Positions 17,429 to 26,730 of a stretch of 64,000 nt of DNA are shown piece by piece; position 1 is the stretch's first letter, and every line of letters begins with the position of its first letter. The position numbers and the translations under genes were made by a program. The notes under the pieces were generated by a model, which did no database searches, had not been told where the DNA came from, and saw only the letters and a list, made by a program, of their open reading frames with translations. The stretch spans positions 61,791 through 125,790 of the forward strand of contig JAFEFU010000037.1 in NCBI GenBank assembly GCA_018240425.1, in the 5' to 3' direction. The DNA comes from Pseudomonadota bacterium (GTDB taxonomy: Bacteria; Pseudomonadota; Alphaproteobacteria; Rhodobacterales; Rhodobacteraceae).

Positions 17429-18736
17429 ATGTCCATCTCCTCCTCCCTGAATGCCGGGGTCGCCGGCCTCAGCGCCAATGCCACGCGGCTCGCCACGATT
17501 TCCGACAACATCGCCAATTCCGGCACCTATGGATACAAGCGCGCCGACACGGATTTCGAGAATTTCGTGATCAACCAGGCTCCTGGATCTGGCACCTATT
17601 CGGCGGGCGGGGTGCGGGCGACCACCTCGCGCCTGATCGACGAACACGGGCCGCTGGTCGGAACCGGCAACGCCCTCGATCTGGCGGTGTCGGGACGCGG
17701 GATGCTGCCGGTGACGACCGCGACGTCGCTGAACGCAACGACGGGCGAGCGCCCCCTGATGATGACCACGACCGGCGCCTTCCGCCCGGATGCAAACGGG
17801 GTTCTCAAGACCGAATCCGGGCTGGTCCTGCTCGGATGGCCGGCCAATGCCGATGGCAGCATCCCGATCCTGCCGCGCGACACGATCGCCGGTCTGCAAC
17901 CCGTGGTGATCAACGCCAACCAGACCGCGGGCGATCCGACCACCAAGCTGAACCTCGGCCTCAATCTCCCCGCGACCGAAACCCAGGCCGGAAAAAGCGG
18001 AACCGCCCTGCCGCTGTCGATCGAATATTTCGGCAATCTCGGCACGTCCGAGACGCTGGACATCACCTTTACCCCCACGGTGCCGGCGACCGGTGCCTCG
18101 AACCTCTGGACGATGGAGATCCGCGATTCCGCCCAGGGCGGCGCGGTCATCGGCCAGTACGGGTTGACCTTCGACAATACCCGCGCCAACGGCGGCACAC
18201 TTGCCTCGGTCACCACGCTGGCGGGCGGCGCCTACAATGCCGCGAACGGGACGGTGACGCTGAACGTGACCGGTGGTCCGCTGACCATGACCGTCGGCAA
18301 GCCGGGCGACGGCCGCGGGCTGACCCAGCTGTCCGACAGTTTCGCGCCGACCTCGATCACCAAGGACGGATCGCCCGTCGGCAACCTGACCGCGGTCGAA
18401 GTGGACAAGAACGGCTACATCACCGCCACCTACGACACTGGCTTCACCCGGCGCATCTACCAGATTCCGGTGGTGGACGTGCCCAATCCCAACGGGCTCA
18501 TCTCGCTGAACAACCAGGCCTTCCAGGTGTCTCCGCAGTCGGGCTCCTTCTTCCTGTGGAACGCCGGCGACGGGCCGACAGGGGCGATGGTGGGCTATGC
18601 GCGGGAGGGCTCTGCCACCGACGTGGCCGCAGAACTGACCAACCTGATCCAGACCCAGCGCGCCTATTCGTCGAACGCCAAGGTCATCCAGACCGTCGAC
18701 GAGATGCTGCAGGAAACCACCAACATCAAACGCTGA
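17429..18736 (+). CDS. flgE: Flagellar hook protein FlgE
   Basis: 435 residues. The N-terminal rod/hook motif is MSISSSLNAGVAGLSANATRLATISDNIANSGTYGYKR in part, and the C-terminal motif is LTNLIQTQRAYSSNAKVIQTVDEMLQETTNIKR. These flank a variable middle domain. It polymerises outside the cell into the hook and is exported by the flagellar type III apparatus. Length is within the short range of FlgE proteins of this group. It opens the flgE-flgK-flgL-flgI run; flgK starts 26 bp downstream. Confidence 0.92.
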   Translation: MSISSSLNAGVAGLSANATRLATISDNIANSGTYGYKRADTDFENFVINQAPGSGTYSAGGVRATTSRLIDEHGPLVGTGNALDLAVSGRGMLPVTTATSLNATTGERPLMMTTTGAFRPDANGVLKTESGLVLLGWPANADGSIPILPRDTIAGLQPVVINANQTAGDPTTKLNLGLNLPATETQAGKSGTALPLSIEYFGNLGTSETLDITFTPTVPATGASNLWTMEIRDSAQGGAVIGQYGLTFDNTRANGGTLASVTTLAGGAYNAANGTVTLNVTGGPLTMTVGKPGDGRGLTQLSDSFAPTSITKDGSPVGNLTAVEVDKNGYITATYDTGFTRRIYQIPVVDVPNPNGLISLNNQAFQVSPQSGSFFLWNAGDGPTGAMVGYAREGSATDVAAELTNLIQTQRAYSSNAKVIQTVDEMLQETTNIKR

Positions 18737-18762
18737 TGGGGCCCGGCCCCGGGATGGCTTGA

Positions 18763-20217
18763 ATGAGCCTTTCGACCACCCTCGCCAACGCCCTGACCGG
18801 CCTCAACGCCGCCTCCCGCGGCGCGGAAGTGGTGTCGTCGAACGTCGCCAACGCCCGCACCCCCGGCTATGCCCGGCGCGAGCTGAACCTTTCGGCGCAG
18901 TCGCTCGGCGGCACGGGCGCCGGGGTGCGGATCGACGGGATCAGCCGGGCCGTCAACCGCTCGCTCCTGAACGACCGCCGGATCGCTGACGCCGACAGCG
19001 CCAACACCGGACAGATCGCCGAGTTTCTGGCCTCGGCGGAACGGACCCTGGGCCAGCCGGGCAGCGCAGGCAGCCTCGGCGACCGGCTGTCGGCGCTGAA
19101 CCAGACGCTCGTCCAAGCGGCAAGCCGGCCCGATTCGCAGGCGCGGCTGCAATCCGCCGTGACCGCCGTACGCGACCTTGCGGCCAAGCTTGCCGAAGTG
19201 ACCGGGACCCTGCAACAGGCGCGCATGGACGCCGACGCGCGGATCGGGGCGCTGGCCGACGAATTGAACACCGGTCTCGGCCAGATCGACCGGCTGAACG
19301 CCGACATCCTCGCCGAACGCAGCGCCGGGCGCGACGCCACCGCCCTGATGGACCAGCGCCAGCGGCTGGTCGACCGCGCGGCCCAGATCGTGCCCCTGCG
19401 CGAGGTCCAGCGCGACCACGACCAGATCGTGCTGTTCACCACCGGCGGCGCGATCCTGCTCGAGGGCAACCCGGCGCGCATCGGCTTTGCGCCCTCGGGC
19501 GTCATCACCGCCGATATGACCCTTGCGGCAGGCTCTCTGTCGGGGCTGACCTTGAACGGCCAGCCGGTTACCGCGACCGGCGGGGGCGGTCTGGGCGGCG
19601 GGCTTCTCGGCGCCCAGTTCGCGATCCGCGACGCCCTCGCGCCGGCGCTGCAAGGCCAGGTCGACGCCCTCGCCCGCGACCTGGTCGAGCGGTTCCAGTC
19701 CCCGTCCGTCGATCCCACGCTGGCACCCGGCCAACCCGGCCTTTTTACCGACGCGGGCGGGCCCTTCGATCCGCTGACCGAGGCCGGGCTGGCCGGGCGG
19801 ATTTCCGTCAATGCTCTCGCCGACCTGACACAGGGCGGGGCGGTCTGGCGGCTGCGCGACGGGCTGGGCGCGGCCAGCCCCGGCGCCACAGGCGATGCGC
19901 GTCTGCTTGCGGGCCTGGGCGCCGCGCTCGAGGCGGGCAGGGTTCCGGCCTCGGGCCAGTTCATCGGCGCGGCGCGCTCAGCGGCCGGGCTGGCCGCCGA
20001 TGTCCTGTCGCAAGTGGCCTCCGACCGGCTCGCCGCCGAGTCGCGCCAAAGCTACAGCGCGGCGCGCCAGGCCGGTCTTGCCGAGCAGGAGCAGAGGGAC
20101 GGTGTCGATACCGATGCCGAGTTGCAGGACCTGATCGCCATCGAACACGCCTATTCCGCCAATGCCCGCGTCATCAAGACCGTGGACGACCTCATCCAGC
20201 AACTGATCGGACTCTGA
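18763..20217 (+). CDS. flgK: Flagellar hook-associated protein 1 FlgK
   Basis: 484 residues. The N-terminus MSLSTTLANALTGLNAASRGAE...NVANARTPGYARRE is the helical rod-type motif of FlgK. The C-terminus (DAELQDLIAIEHAYSANARVIKTVDDLIQQLIGL) is the matching coiled part. It forms the junction between hook and filament. The gene starts just after flgE and ends 3 bp before flgL, so the genes are expected to be translationally linked. Confidence 0.92.
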   Translation: MSLSTTLANALTGLNAASRGAEVVSSNVANARTPGYARRELNLSAQSLGGTGAGVRIDGISRAVNRSLLNDRRIADADSANTGQIAEFLASAERTLGQPGSAGSLGDRLSALNQTLVQAASRPDSQARLQSAVTAVRDLAAKLAEVTGTLQQARMDADARIGALADELNTGLGQIDRLNADILAERSAGRDATALMDQRQRLVDRAAQIVPLREVQRDHDQIVLFTTGGAILLEGNPARIGFAPSGVITADMTLAAGSLSGLTLNGQPVTATGGGGLGGGLLGAQFAIRDALAPALQGQVDALARDLVERFQSPSVDPTLAPGQPGLFTDAGGPFDPLTEAGLAGRISVNALADLTQGGAVWRLRDGLGAASPGATGDARLLAGLGAALEAGRVPASGQFIGAARSAAGLAADVLSQVASDRLAAESRQSYSAARQAGLAEQEQRDGVDTDAELQDLIAIEHAYSANARVIKTVDDLIQQLIGL

Positions 20218-20220
20218 GCC

Positions 20221-21237
20221 ATGACCTCCCTGACCATCGGCGACATGGCGCAGACCCTGGCGCTGCGCCGCCAGAACAGCGACCTGAAAGCCACCCTGAA
20301 CCGGCTGACCGAGGAAATGACGTCGGGGCAGAAGGCCGACCTTGCACAGGCCACCTCGGGCGATTTTCGCGCCCTGGCCGGCATCGACCACAGCCTGGCC
20401 GCGCTCGGCGCCTTCAAGACCTCGACCGCCGAGGCCGGGCTTTTCGTCACGACCCTGCAGCAGGGGCTCGACGTGGTCCAGGGGCTGGCCTCGGACGCGG
20501 CGCCGGCCCTGTCGCAGGCCGGCACGACCGGCAGCCCGACGCAGGTCAGGACCGCGGCCTTCGATGCGCGCCAGCGGCTGTTCTCGGCGGTCTCGGCCAT
20601 GAACCTGCGGGCGGGCGACCGCTATGCTCTCTCGGGTGTGGCCACCGACAGGCAGCCCCTGTCGGGCGCGCAGGATATCCTCGACGGGCTGAAGGGCGCC
20701 ATCGCCGGGCAGGTGACGGTCTCGGGCGCCGTCGCGGCAGCGGACGCCTGGTTCGATGCCCCCGCGGGCGGCGGGGGGTTTCTCGATAGTGTCTATGGCG
20801 GATCGGCCACCGCGCTTGCCCCCTTCCGGCTCGGCGAGGGCGACGAGGCGTCAGTGACGCTGACCGCAGCCGATCCCACCCTGCGCGAGACGCTGAAGGG
20901 TCTGGCACTGGCCGGCATCGTTGCCGAGGGCGCACTGGCCGGCGACAGCGCCGGGCAGGCGGGCCTCCTGCAGGCCGCCGGGCAGCGCCTGCTGGCCGCC
21001 GGCAGCGGCATGGCCGAACTGCGCGGCAACCTCGGCAGCACCGAAGGGGCGATTGCCGCGGCCGAAGCGCACAACGGCGCCGAGGCGGCGGCCCTTCAGA
21101 CGGCACGAAGCGCCATCACCGCCGCCGATCCCTACGAGACCGGCACCGCGCTCGAGGCGGCGCGGACGCAGCTCGAAACGCTCTACACGCTGACCGCGCG
21201 TCTGTCGCGCCTGACCCTTGCGGACTATCTGCGATGA
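20221..21237 (+). CDS. flgL: Flagellar hook-filament junction protein FlgL
   Basis: 338 residues, 3 bp after flgK and overlapping flgI by 4 bp (ATGA). The N-terminus (SLTIGDMAQTLALRRQNSDLKATLNRLTEEMTSG) and the C-terminus (YETGTALEAARTQLETLYTLTARLSRLTLADYLR) are the paired flagellin-like helices of FlgL. The central region is short and Ala-rich. Length is typical for Rhodobacterales FlgL. Confidence 0.88.
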   Translation: MTSLTIGDMAQTLALRRQNSDLKATLNRLTEEMTSGQKADLAQATSGDFRALAGIDHSLAALGAFKTSTAEAGLFVTTLQQGLDVVQGLASDAAPALSQAGTTGSPTQVRTAAFDARQRLFSAVSAMNLRAGDRYALSGVATDRQPLSGAQDILDGLKGAIAGQVTVSGAVAAADAWFDAPAGGGGFLDSVYGGSATALAPFRLGEGDEASVTLTAADPTLRETLKGLALAGIVAEGALAGDSAGQAGLLQAAGQRLLAAGSGMAELRGNLGSTEGAIAAAEAHNGAEAAALQTARSAITAADPYETGTALEAARTQLETLYTLTARLSRLTLADYLR

Positions 21238-22343
21238 AGCACGGCCTGCTGCTGTTTGTCCTTCTTGCCACCCTGACCTCCGGCCTCTGCGCCGCAGCCG
21301 CGCCCGTGCGGCTGAAGGACCTGGTCGAGTTCGACGGCGTCCGCGGCAACGACCTGGTCGGTTACGGCCTGGTCGTCGGGCTGAACGGCACCGGCGACGG
21401 GTTGCGCAACGCCCCGTTCACCGAGGAAATCATGGCCAATCTCCTCGAACGGCTGGGGGTGAACGTCACCGGCGAATCCTTCCGCCCGAAGAATGTCGCC
21501 GCTGTCTTCGTGACCGCGACGCTGCCGCCCTTCGCCCGCTCCGGCAGCCAGATCGACGTGACCGTCTCGGCGATCGGCGACGCGAAAAGCCTTCTGGGGG
21601 GGACGCTGGTGATGACGCCCCTGAACGCGGCCGACGGCCAGATCTATGCCGTCGCTCAGGGCGAGATCATCGCCGGCGGCGCTTCGGCCGAAGGGGCGGC
21701 CGCCAAGGTGGTGCAGGGCGTGCCCACCGCCGGGGTCATCCCCTCGGGTGCTCGGGTCGAGCGCGAGATCGCCTTCGACTTCGCCCAGTTGCAGACCGTG
21801 CGGCTGGCGCTGCGAACCCCCGACTTCACCACCGCCGAGAGGATCGAGACCGCGATCAACCGCGACTTCGGGCGCGCGGTCGCGGTGATGACCGACGCGG
21901 GAACCGTTGCCCTGTCGATCCCGGCGACCGGGATGAAATCGCCCGCCCATGTCCTCGGCCGGGTGGAGAACATCACGATCGAGCCGGAGCAGCGGGCGCG
22001 GGTCGTCGTCGATCAGCGTTCGGGCACGATCGTCATGGGCCAGGACGTGCGCATCAGCCGGGTAGCGGTCAGCCAGGGCAACCTGACGCTGAAGGTCGCC
22101 GAGGCGCCGCAGGTGGTCGAACCGAGCCCCTTTGCCCAGGGCCAGACCGTCGTGGTGCCGCGCACCAGCGCCTCGCTCCAGGAGGAACCGGGGATCGGCA
22201 TGGCCGAAGTCCCGGACGGCACGTCGCTCTCGGATGTCGTGGCCGGACTGAACGCGCTCGGCGTCTCGCCGCGCGACATGATCAACATCCTGAAAAGCAT
22301 CAACGCGGCAGGGGCGCTGCACGCGGAGTTTGTCGTGCAATAG
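21234..22343 (+). CDS. flgI: Flagellar P-ring protein FlgI
   Basis: 369 residues with a clear Sec signal peptide (MKHGLLLFVLLATLTSGLCAAAA). The mature start (PVRLKDLVEFDGVRGNDLVGYGLVVGLNGTGDG) and later blocks match FlgI. These blocks are FRPKNVAAVFVTATLPPFA, SQIDVTVSAIGDAKSLLGGTLVMTPL and LSDVVAGLNALGVSPRDMINILKSI. FlgI assembles the periplasmic P ring around the rod. It is the last gene of the flagellar run and is followed at once by a terminator. Confidence 0.95.
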   Translation: MKHGLLLFVLLATLTSGLCAAAAPVRLKDLVEFDGVRGNDLVGYGLVVGLNGTGDGLRNAPFTEEIMANLLERLGVNVTGESFRPKNVAAVFVTATLPPFARSGSQIDVTVSAIGDAKSLLGGTLVMTPLNAADGQIYAVAQGEIIAGGASAEGAAAKVVQGVPTAGVIPSGARVEREIAFDFAQLQTVRLALRTPDFTTAERIETAINRDFGRAVAVMTDAGTVALSIPATGMKSPAHVLGRVENITIEPEQRARVVVDQRSGTIVMGQDVRISRVAVSQGNLTLKVAEAPQVVEPSPFAQGQTVVVPRTSASLQEEPGIGMAEVPDGTSLSDVVAGLNALGVSPRDMINILKSINAAGALHAEFVVQ

Positions 22344-22344
22344 A

Positions 22345-22385
22345 GCCTGTCCGACGAAAGTGGGCCCCGGTCTTGTCGGACAGGC
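22345..22385. terminator. Terminator hairpin between flgI and the amidohydrolase gene
   Basis: GCCTGTCCGAC (22345-22355) and GTCGGACAGGC (22375-22385) form a perfect 11-bp stem, extendable with one mismatch, around a 19-nt loop. It lies between two convergent stop codons. There is no long T-run. Confidence 0.6.
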
Positions 22386-22386
22386 C

Positions 22387-24018
22387 CTATCCGTCGAAAC
22401 CGGCGGCGCGGTGAACCTCCCGGCCGCCGGCCAGCGTCAGGAGGACTAGGGTTTCCGCGATCTCGTCGGCGGCGCAGGCCAGGATGTCGCGGTCGAGGAC
22501 GATCAGGTCGGCGGCCCGCCCGGGCGCCAGCATCCCGGTCGACTCGCCGCGCCAGCAGGCGGCGGCGGCGTTGCGCGTATAGCCGAGGACCGCCTCGCCC
22601 GCAGTGATGCGCTCGGCGGGCACGAAGGGTGCGCACCGGCCGCGGCGGCGCGGGGTCTGGCGGGTCACGGCGGTCTCGATGATCTCGAACGGATTGAGGG
22701 TCGTGACCGGAAAATCCGAACTGACGCACCAGGGCGCACCCGCATCGATCAGCGAGCGGAAGGCATAGACGCCGGCCAAGCGCGAGGGCCCGACCAGGTC
22801 CATCGTGTGATCGGGGATCACCGGGTCCGAGGCCGCCCACAGCGGCTGCATGTTGGCCATCGCCCCGAGGGCTGCAAAGCGCGGCCGGTCGGCGGGGTGG
22901 GTGACCTGGACATGGGCAATCTGGTGGAGTGACGGCCAGTCGCCGTTGGCCTCCCGCGCCGCCTGAAACCCGTCGAGCGCCGCCCGCACCGCCATGTCGC
23001 CGATGCAATGGACATGGATCTGGAAGCGCGCCGCGTCGAACGCAGTGAAGAAGGCGCGGATCCGGTCCGGGTCGAGCATCAGGGGCGCATTGCCGCCCTG
23101 CGCATCGGCATAGGGCGCGATCATCGCCGCCGTGCGGTTCTCAAGCCCCCCGTCCAGGAAGAGTTTGGCCGAATTGATGCGGAAGGGCCCGGCGGAATGT
23201 TCGGCCCGCCATGCCATCGCCCGCGCCAGCGCCTCGGCCACGCTGTCGGTGGCCCTGACCATCGCCGCGCCAGAGACCCGCATGGTCAGTTCGCCCCGCT
23301 CGGCCAGCGCCGCATAGGCGCGGCGATGGTGATCCTCGATCCAGGGGTCGATGATGCCGGTGATTCCGTGCCGGTGGGCATGGGCCTGCCCGGCCCGCCC
23401 GCCGTCGATCCAAGCCTCGTCTCCGGTCCGGGGCAGGAAGGCGACCGCCCAGCGGATGGCGTCCTCGTGCAGCATCCCGGTCGGCTCGCCGTCGGCGTCG
23501 AGCACGATATGGCCGTTCAGGGGGTCGGGCGTCCCCCTGCGGATGCCCGCGATCTCGCAGGCGCGCGAGTTCAGGCAGGCATTGTGGAAGTTGGCGTCAT
23601 AAAGGATGCAGGGCCGGTCGGGCACCACCCGGTCGAGAAGCGCGCGGGTCAGGTTGTGGTCGCCGAAAAAGCCGCACTGCCAGCCGGCGCCGACGACCAG
23701 CGCGCCCAGGTAGGCGGCAGCGTGCGCGGCCATGATCCGGCCGATGTCGTCAAGGGTGGTGGCCTCGTAAAGCTGGGCGGTGCGGATCAGGTCCAGCCCG
23801 CCGTCCATCAGGTGCACATGAGCGTCCTGGAACCCCGGCAGCACCAGCCGTCCGCCCGCGTCGATGCGCCGCGCGCACGGGCCGGCGAGCGCGGCCATGT
23901 CGGCGTCGGATCCCAGGCCGACGATCCGGCCCCCGGCCACGGCCAGCGCCTCGGCCCGCGGGCGAGCGGGGTCCATCGTGCAGATGCTGGCGTTGACAAG
24001 GATCAGGTCGGCCTTCAC
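22387..24018 (-). CDS. Amidohydrolase, YtcJ-like (metal-dependent)
   Basis: 543 residues starting MKADLILVNASICTMD. The amidohydrolase layout is complete: LVLPGFQDAHVHLMDGG (first metal-binding His pair), FQIHVHCIGDMAVRAALDGF, HQIAHVQVTHPADRPRFAALG, APWCVSSDFPVTTLNPF, and the C-terminal GMLAPGRAADLIVLDRDIL that rebuilds the composite beta-sandwich domain. Length (~540) and order fit the YtcJ/N-substituted formamide deformylase-like group. It is the last gene of the probable minus-strand catabolic operon, starting 1 bp after the cupin gene. A hydrolytic step on an amide or formyl intermediate is plausible; the substrate cannot be read from sequence. Confidence 0.82.
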   Translation of the reverse strand: MKADLILVNASICTMDPARPRAEALAVAGGRIVGLGSDADMAALAGPCARRIDAGGRLVLPGFQDAHVHLMDGGLDLIRTAQLYEATTLDDIGRIMAAHAAAYLGALVVGAGWQCGFFGDHNLTRALLDRVVPDRPCILYDANFHNACLNSRACEIAGIRRGTPDPLNGHIVLDADGEPTGMLHEDAIRWAVAFLPRTGDEAWIDGGRAGQAHAHRHGITGIIDPWIEDHHRRAYAALAERGELTMRVSGAAMVRATDSVAEALARAMAWRAEHSAGPFRINSAKLFLDGGLENRTAAMIAPYADAQGGNAPLMLDPDRIRAFFTAFDAARFQIHVHCIGDMAVRAALDGFQAAREANGDWPSLHQIAHVQVTHPADRPRFAALGAMANMQPLWAASDPVIPDHTMDLVGPSRLAGVYAFRSLIDAGAPWCVSSDFPVTTLNPFEIIETAVTRQTPRRRGRCAPFVPAERITAGEAVLGYTRNAAAACWRGESTGMLAPGRAADLIVLDRDILACAADEIAETLVLLTLAGGREVHRAAGFDG

Positions 24019-24019
24019 C

Positions 24020-24919
24020 TCAGGCCTCCAGCCGCAGCGCCTCGAGGGCGGGCCAGTCGCTGGCCGGCAGGATGCGGGCGGGCGCGTTCGCCGCGCGCGT
24101 CCAGATGTAGATGCAGAGGAAGGGCACCGGCCCGACCTTGGTCAGGTGCGGCCGGTGCGGGGGGTTCCACACCGGACGGTCGGCCGGCAGGATGGCCAGC
24201 GGCGTGCCGGGGCCGAAGCGCCAGCCGTGCGGGCCGGTCAGCGGCGCATAAAGCTCGGGCGCGGCATGGCTGTGGTCGCGGTAAAGGACGTGCGGGCGGA
24301 CGAGGAACAGGCCCAGGTCCCAGTCGCTGGCCGGGATCGCGGCGCCCTCGCCGATCAACGGCGCATAGGCGTGGCCTTCGGCGAAGGCGGCGCCGGCCGC
24401 CTCGGGGGCATAGCCGTCGTAGGTCTGCCAGGGCAGGTGCGCCTCGGCGCCGGCGATCGCCGCGGCAAGGCCGGGATGGCGGCTTCGCAGGTCGGCAAGC
24501 GCCGGGCCCAGCCAGTCACCGGCCACCGGGTTCGGCCCGGCGGGCGTCGCCGTGACCGGCCCCGTCCGCCAGCGCGCCAGGCCCCGGCGGCATTCGTCCA
24601 GCCCCGGCCCGTCGAAGCCCGCGAGGTAGAGGGCGATCTCGTCCACCAGCGCACCGATCAGCGCGTCGGGCGCCTGCACGTCCGCCAAGGGAGGCGCCAG
24701 CCCGAGTTCGGCAAGCATCCGCACCGGGTCGTCGCCATCGCGGGCCGAGCAGACGCGATAGGCCTCGAGCGCCGCATCGGAGATCCGGCCCTGTTGGTGA
24801 AAATGCATGGCCGCCGCATAGCGCACCCGCCCCGACCCCGCGAGGCCAAGGGGCGCGGCCAGCGCCGCGCCAGCCTCGTCACCTTCGCCGGGGCGGGCGG
24901 GTGGCAGGGGCCTACTCAT
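24020..24919 (-). CDS. DMSP-lyase-family cupin protein (DddQ/DddL-like)
   Basis: 299 residues from ATG at 24919, overlapping the permease stop by 8 bp; a longer start at 24946 lies inside the permease gene. The C-terminal cupin reads ASDWDLGLFLVRPHVLYRDHSHAAPELYAPL, then HGWRFGPGT, VWNPPHRPHLTKV and FLCIYIWTR. The spaced Tyr, His-x-His, Glu-x-Tyr and later His are the metal and catalytic residues described for cupin dimethylsulfoniopropionate lyases. The protein is longer at its N-terminus than DddQ (~200 residues). Whether DMSP is the real substrate is open, because the operon otherwise looks like quaternary-amine catabolism. A beta-elimination on a similar onium compound is an alternative. 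Confidence 0.6.
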   Translation of the reverse strand: MSRPLPPARPGEGDEAGAALAAPLGLAGSGRVRYAAAMHFHQQGRISDAALEAYRVCSARDGDDPVRMLAELGLAPPLADVQAPDALIGALVDEIALYLAGFDGPGLDECRRGLARWRTGPVTATPAGPNPVAGDWLGPALADLRSRHPGLAAAIAGAEAHLPWQTYDGYAPEAAGAAFAEGHAYAPLIGEGAAIPASDWDLGLFLVRPHVLYRDHSHAAPELYAPLTGPHGWRFGPGTPLAILPADRPVWNPPHRPHLTKVGPVPFLCIYIWTRAANAPARILPASDWPALEALRLEA

Positions 24920-25751
24920 TGGCCTGATAGGCAAGTCGCGCGTCACGGTCGCGGCGCCGCTCGGCCCGGTTCACCGCGATCCCGGTGACAAGGACGGCGA
25001 CGGCAACCACCGCGACGATGATCGTGGCCAGCGCGTTTATGTCGGGCGTCACCCCCAGCTTGACCTTGGACCAGATCAGGATGGGCAGCGTCGTGGTGCC
25101 CGGCCCGGTGGCAAAGCTCGTGACCACCACGTCGTCGAGCGAGATGGTGAAGGCCAGAAGCCACCCCGACAGGATCGCCGGCGCGATGATCGGCAGGGTG
25201 ATGTCCTTCATCACCTGCCAGGGGCGGGACCCGAGGTCCATCGCCGCCTCCTCGATCGACAGGTCGGCCTGCGACAGGCGCGACTGGATCACCGTGGTCA
25301 CATAGGTCAGCGAGATCGAGATATGGGCCAGGGTCACCGTGGTGAATCCGCGCTGCGCCGGCCAGCCCGTGTATTCCTTCAGCATGATGAAGAAGATCAG
25401 AAGCGATATGCCGGTGATGACGTCTGGCATGATCAGCGGCGACGTGACCATGCCAGACAGCATCATCCGCCCGCGAAACCGCCTGAAGCGCGCCAGCGCG
25501 ATCCCGGCCATCGTGCCGAGGATCGTCGAAAGCGTGGCACTGATCAGGGCGATCTCGACCGACAGCTTGGCCGCCGCGAGGATCTGGTCGTTTTCAAGAA
25601 GCTTGCCGTACCATTTGGTCGAGAAGCCGCCCCAGATCGTCGCCAGCCGAGAGCTGTTGAAGGAAAACACCATCATCGAGACGATCGGCACATAGAGAAA
25701 GGCAAAGCCGAAGCAGAGGACGGTCAAGAGAAAGGTCGGGCGGCGGTTCAT
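24912..25751 (-). CDS. ABC transporter permease, polyamine/onium type (PotC/PotI-like)
   Basis: 279 residues with about six membrane segments (LTVLCFGFAFLYVPIVSMMVF, GMVTSPLIMPDVITGISLLIFFIML). The EAA loop IEEAAMDLGSRPWQVMKDITLPIIAPAIL contacts the ATPase. ISLDDVVVTSFATGPGTTTLPILIWS near the C-terminus is characteristic of PotC/PotI permeases of spermidine/putrescine-type importers. Its start overlaps the preceding permease by 4 bp (ATGA). Confidence 0.88.
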   Translation of the reverse strand: MNRRPTFLLTVLCFGFAFLYVPIVSMMVFSFNSSRLATIWGGFSTKWYGKLLENDQILAAAKLSVEIALISATLSTILGTMAGIALARFRRFRGRMMLSGMVTSPLIMPDVITGISLLIFFIMLKEYTGWPAQRGFTTVTLAHISISLTYVTTVIQSRLSQADLSIEEAAMDLGSRPWQVMKDITLPIIAPAILSGWLLAFTISLDDVVVTSFATGPGTTTLPILIWSKVKLGVTPDINALATIIVAVVAVAVLVTGIAVNRAERRRDRDARLAYQANE

Positions 25752-26710
25752 GGCTCCATCGCCTTCTTCTCCTGGGCCTTGGCCTCGAAATGCGTGTACA
25801 GCATCATCGGCACCACCAGCAAAAGCAGCAGCGCCACCGCCACCGCCGAGGCCATCGGCCAGTCATGGGCCGAGGCGAACTCGTCCGAGATGACCCGACC
25901 GATCATGGGCTGCGAAGGGTTGCCGACCAGACCGGGGATGACCAGCTCGCCCGAAACCGGGATGAACACGAGAAGCCCGCCGGCGATGATGCCCGGCATG
26001 GACAAGGGCAGCGTCACGTCCAGAAACACCCGCCAGGGCCGCGATCCGAGATCCATCGCCGCCTCGTTCAGGGTCAGGTCCAGCTTCTCGAGGTTGGCGT
26101 AAAGCGGCAGGACCATGAAGGGCAGGTAGGAATAGACCATGACCAGCACCACCGCGAAGTTGGTGTTCATCATCTGGATCGAATGAAGTGCCCAGTCCGC
26201 CGGCGCCAGCGCATTCCAGATGGCGGTCAGGCCGCGGTTGAACCAGCTGTTGGTGCCGAAAAGGCCAATCCAGGCGTAGACCCGCAGAAGGAACGAGGTC
26301 CAGAACGGCAGGATCACCAGCATCAGAAGGATGTTGCGCGCCGACCGCGACACCCGCGTCAGCGCCAGCGCCATCGGATAGCCGATCAGCAGACAGACGA
26401 CCGTCGCCACCGCCGCGTTCATCAGCGAGGTCGCGAGCGAGCGGATATAGAGGTCGTCGGTCAGCAGCCGGGCATAGTTCTGCAGGCTGAGGAGGTGCCC
26501 GTCAGTGCCGAACGAGAAGGGCGGCGAGGTCGAGGTGCGCAGCGCAAAGCTCATCGCCGCGACGATCAGGAAAGGTAAAAGGAAAAAGACCACCAGCCAC
26601 AGGAAGGGGGTGGCGATGGTGATGTCGGCCCATCCCCGCCGGTTGAACCACAGGCTCAGCCAGCCGGTGCGGCGCGGTCGGGTGGCGGGCGCAGCGGCGG
26701 TGTCTTCCAT
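25748..26710 (-). CDS. ABC transporter permease, polyamine/onium type (PotB/PotH-like)
   Basis: 320 residues. Two ATGs exist (26719 and 26710); I choose 26710 because AGGGAG lies 9 bp upstream, while it would touch the first ATG. After a charged N-terminus come six membrane helices (ITIATPFLWLVVFFLLPFLIVAAMSFAL and others). The EAA loop is LNEAAMDLGSRPWRVFLDVTLPLSMPGII, and VFIPVSGELVIPGLVGNP is diagnostic of PotB/PotH. It pairs with the PotC-like permease to form the channel of the same importer. Confidence 0.88.
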   Translation of the reverse strand: MEDTAAAPATRPRRTGWLSLWFNRRGWADITIATPFLWLVVFFLLPFLIVAAMSFALRTSTSPPFSFGTDGHLLSLQNYARLLTDDLYIRSLATSLMNAAVATVVCLLIGYPMALALTRVSRSARNILLMLVILPFWTSFLLRVYAWIGLFGTNSWFNRGLTAIWNALAPADWALHSIQMMNTNFAVVLVMVYSYLPFMVLPLYANLEKLDLTLNEAAMDLGSRPWRVFLDVTLPLSMPGIIAGGLLVFIPVSGELVIPGLVGNPSQPMIGRVISDEFASAHDWPMASAVAVALLLLLVVPMMLYTHFEAKAQEKKAMEP

Positions 26711-26730
26711 GCCGGACATCTCCCTGCGCC

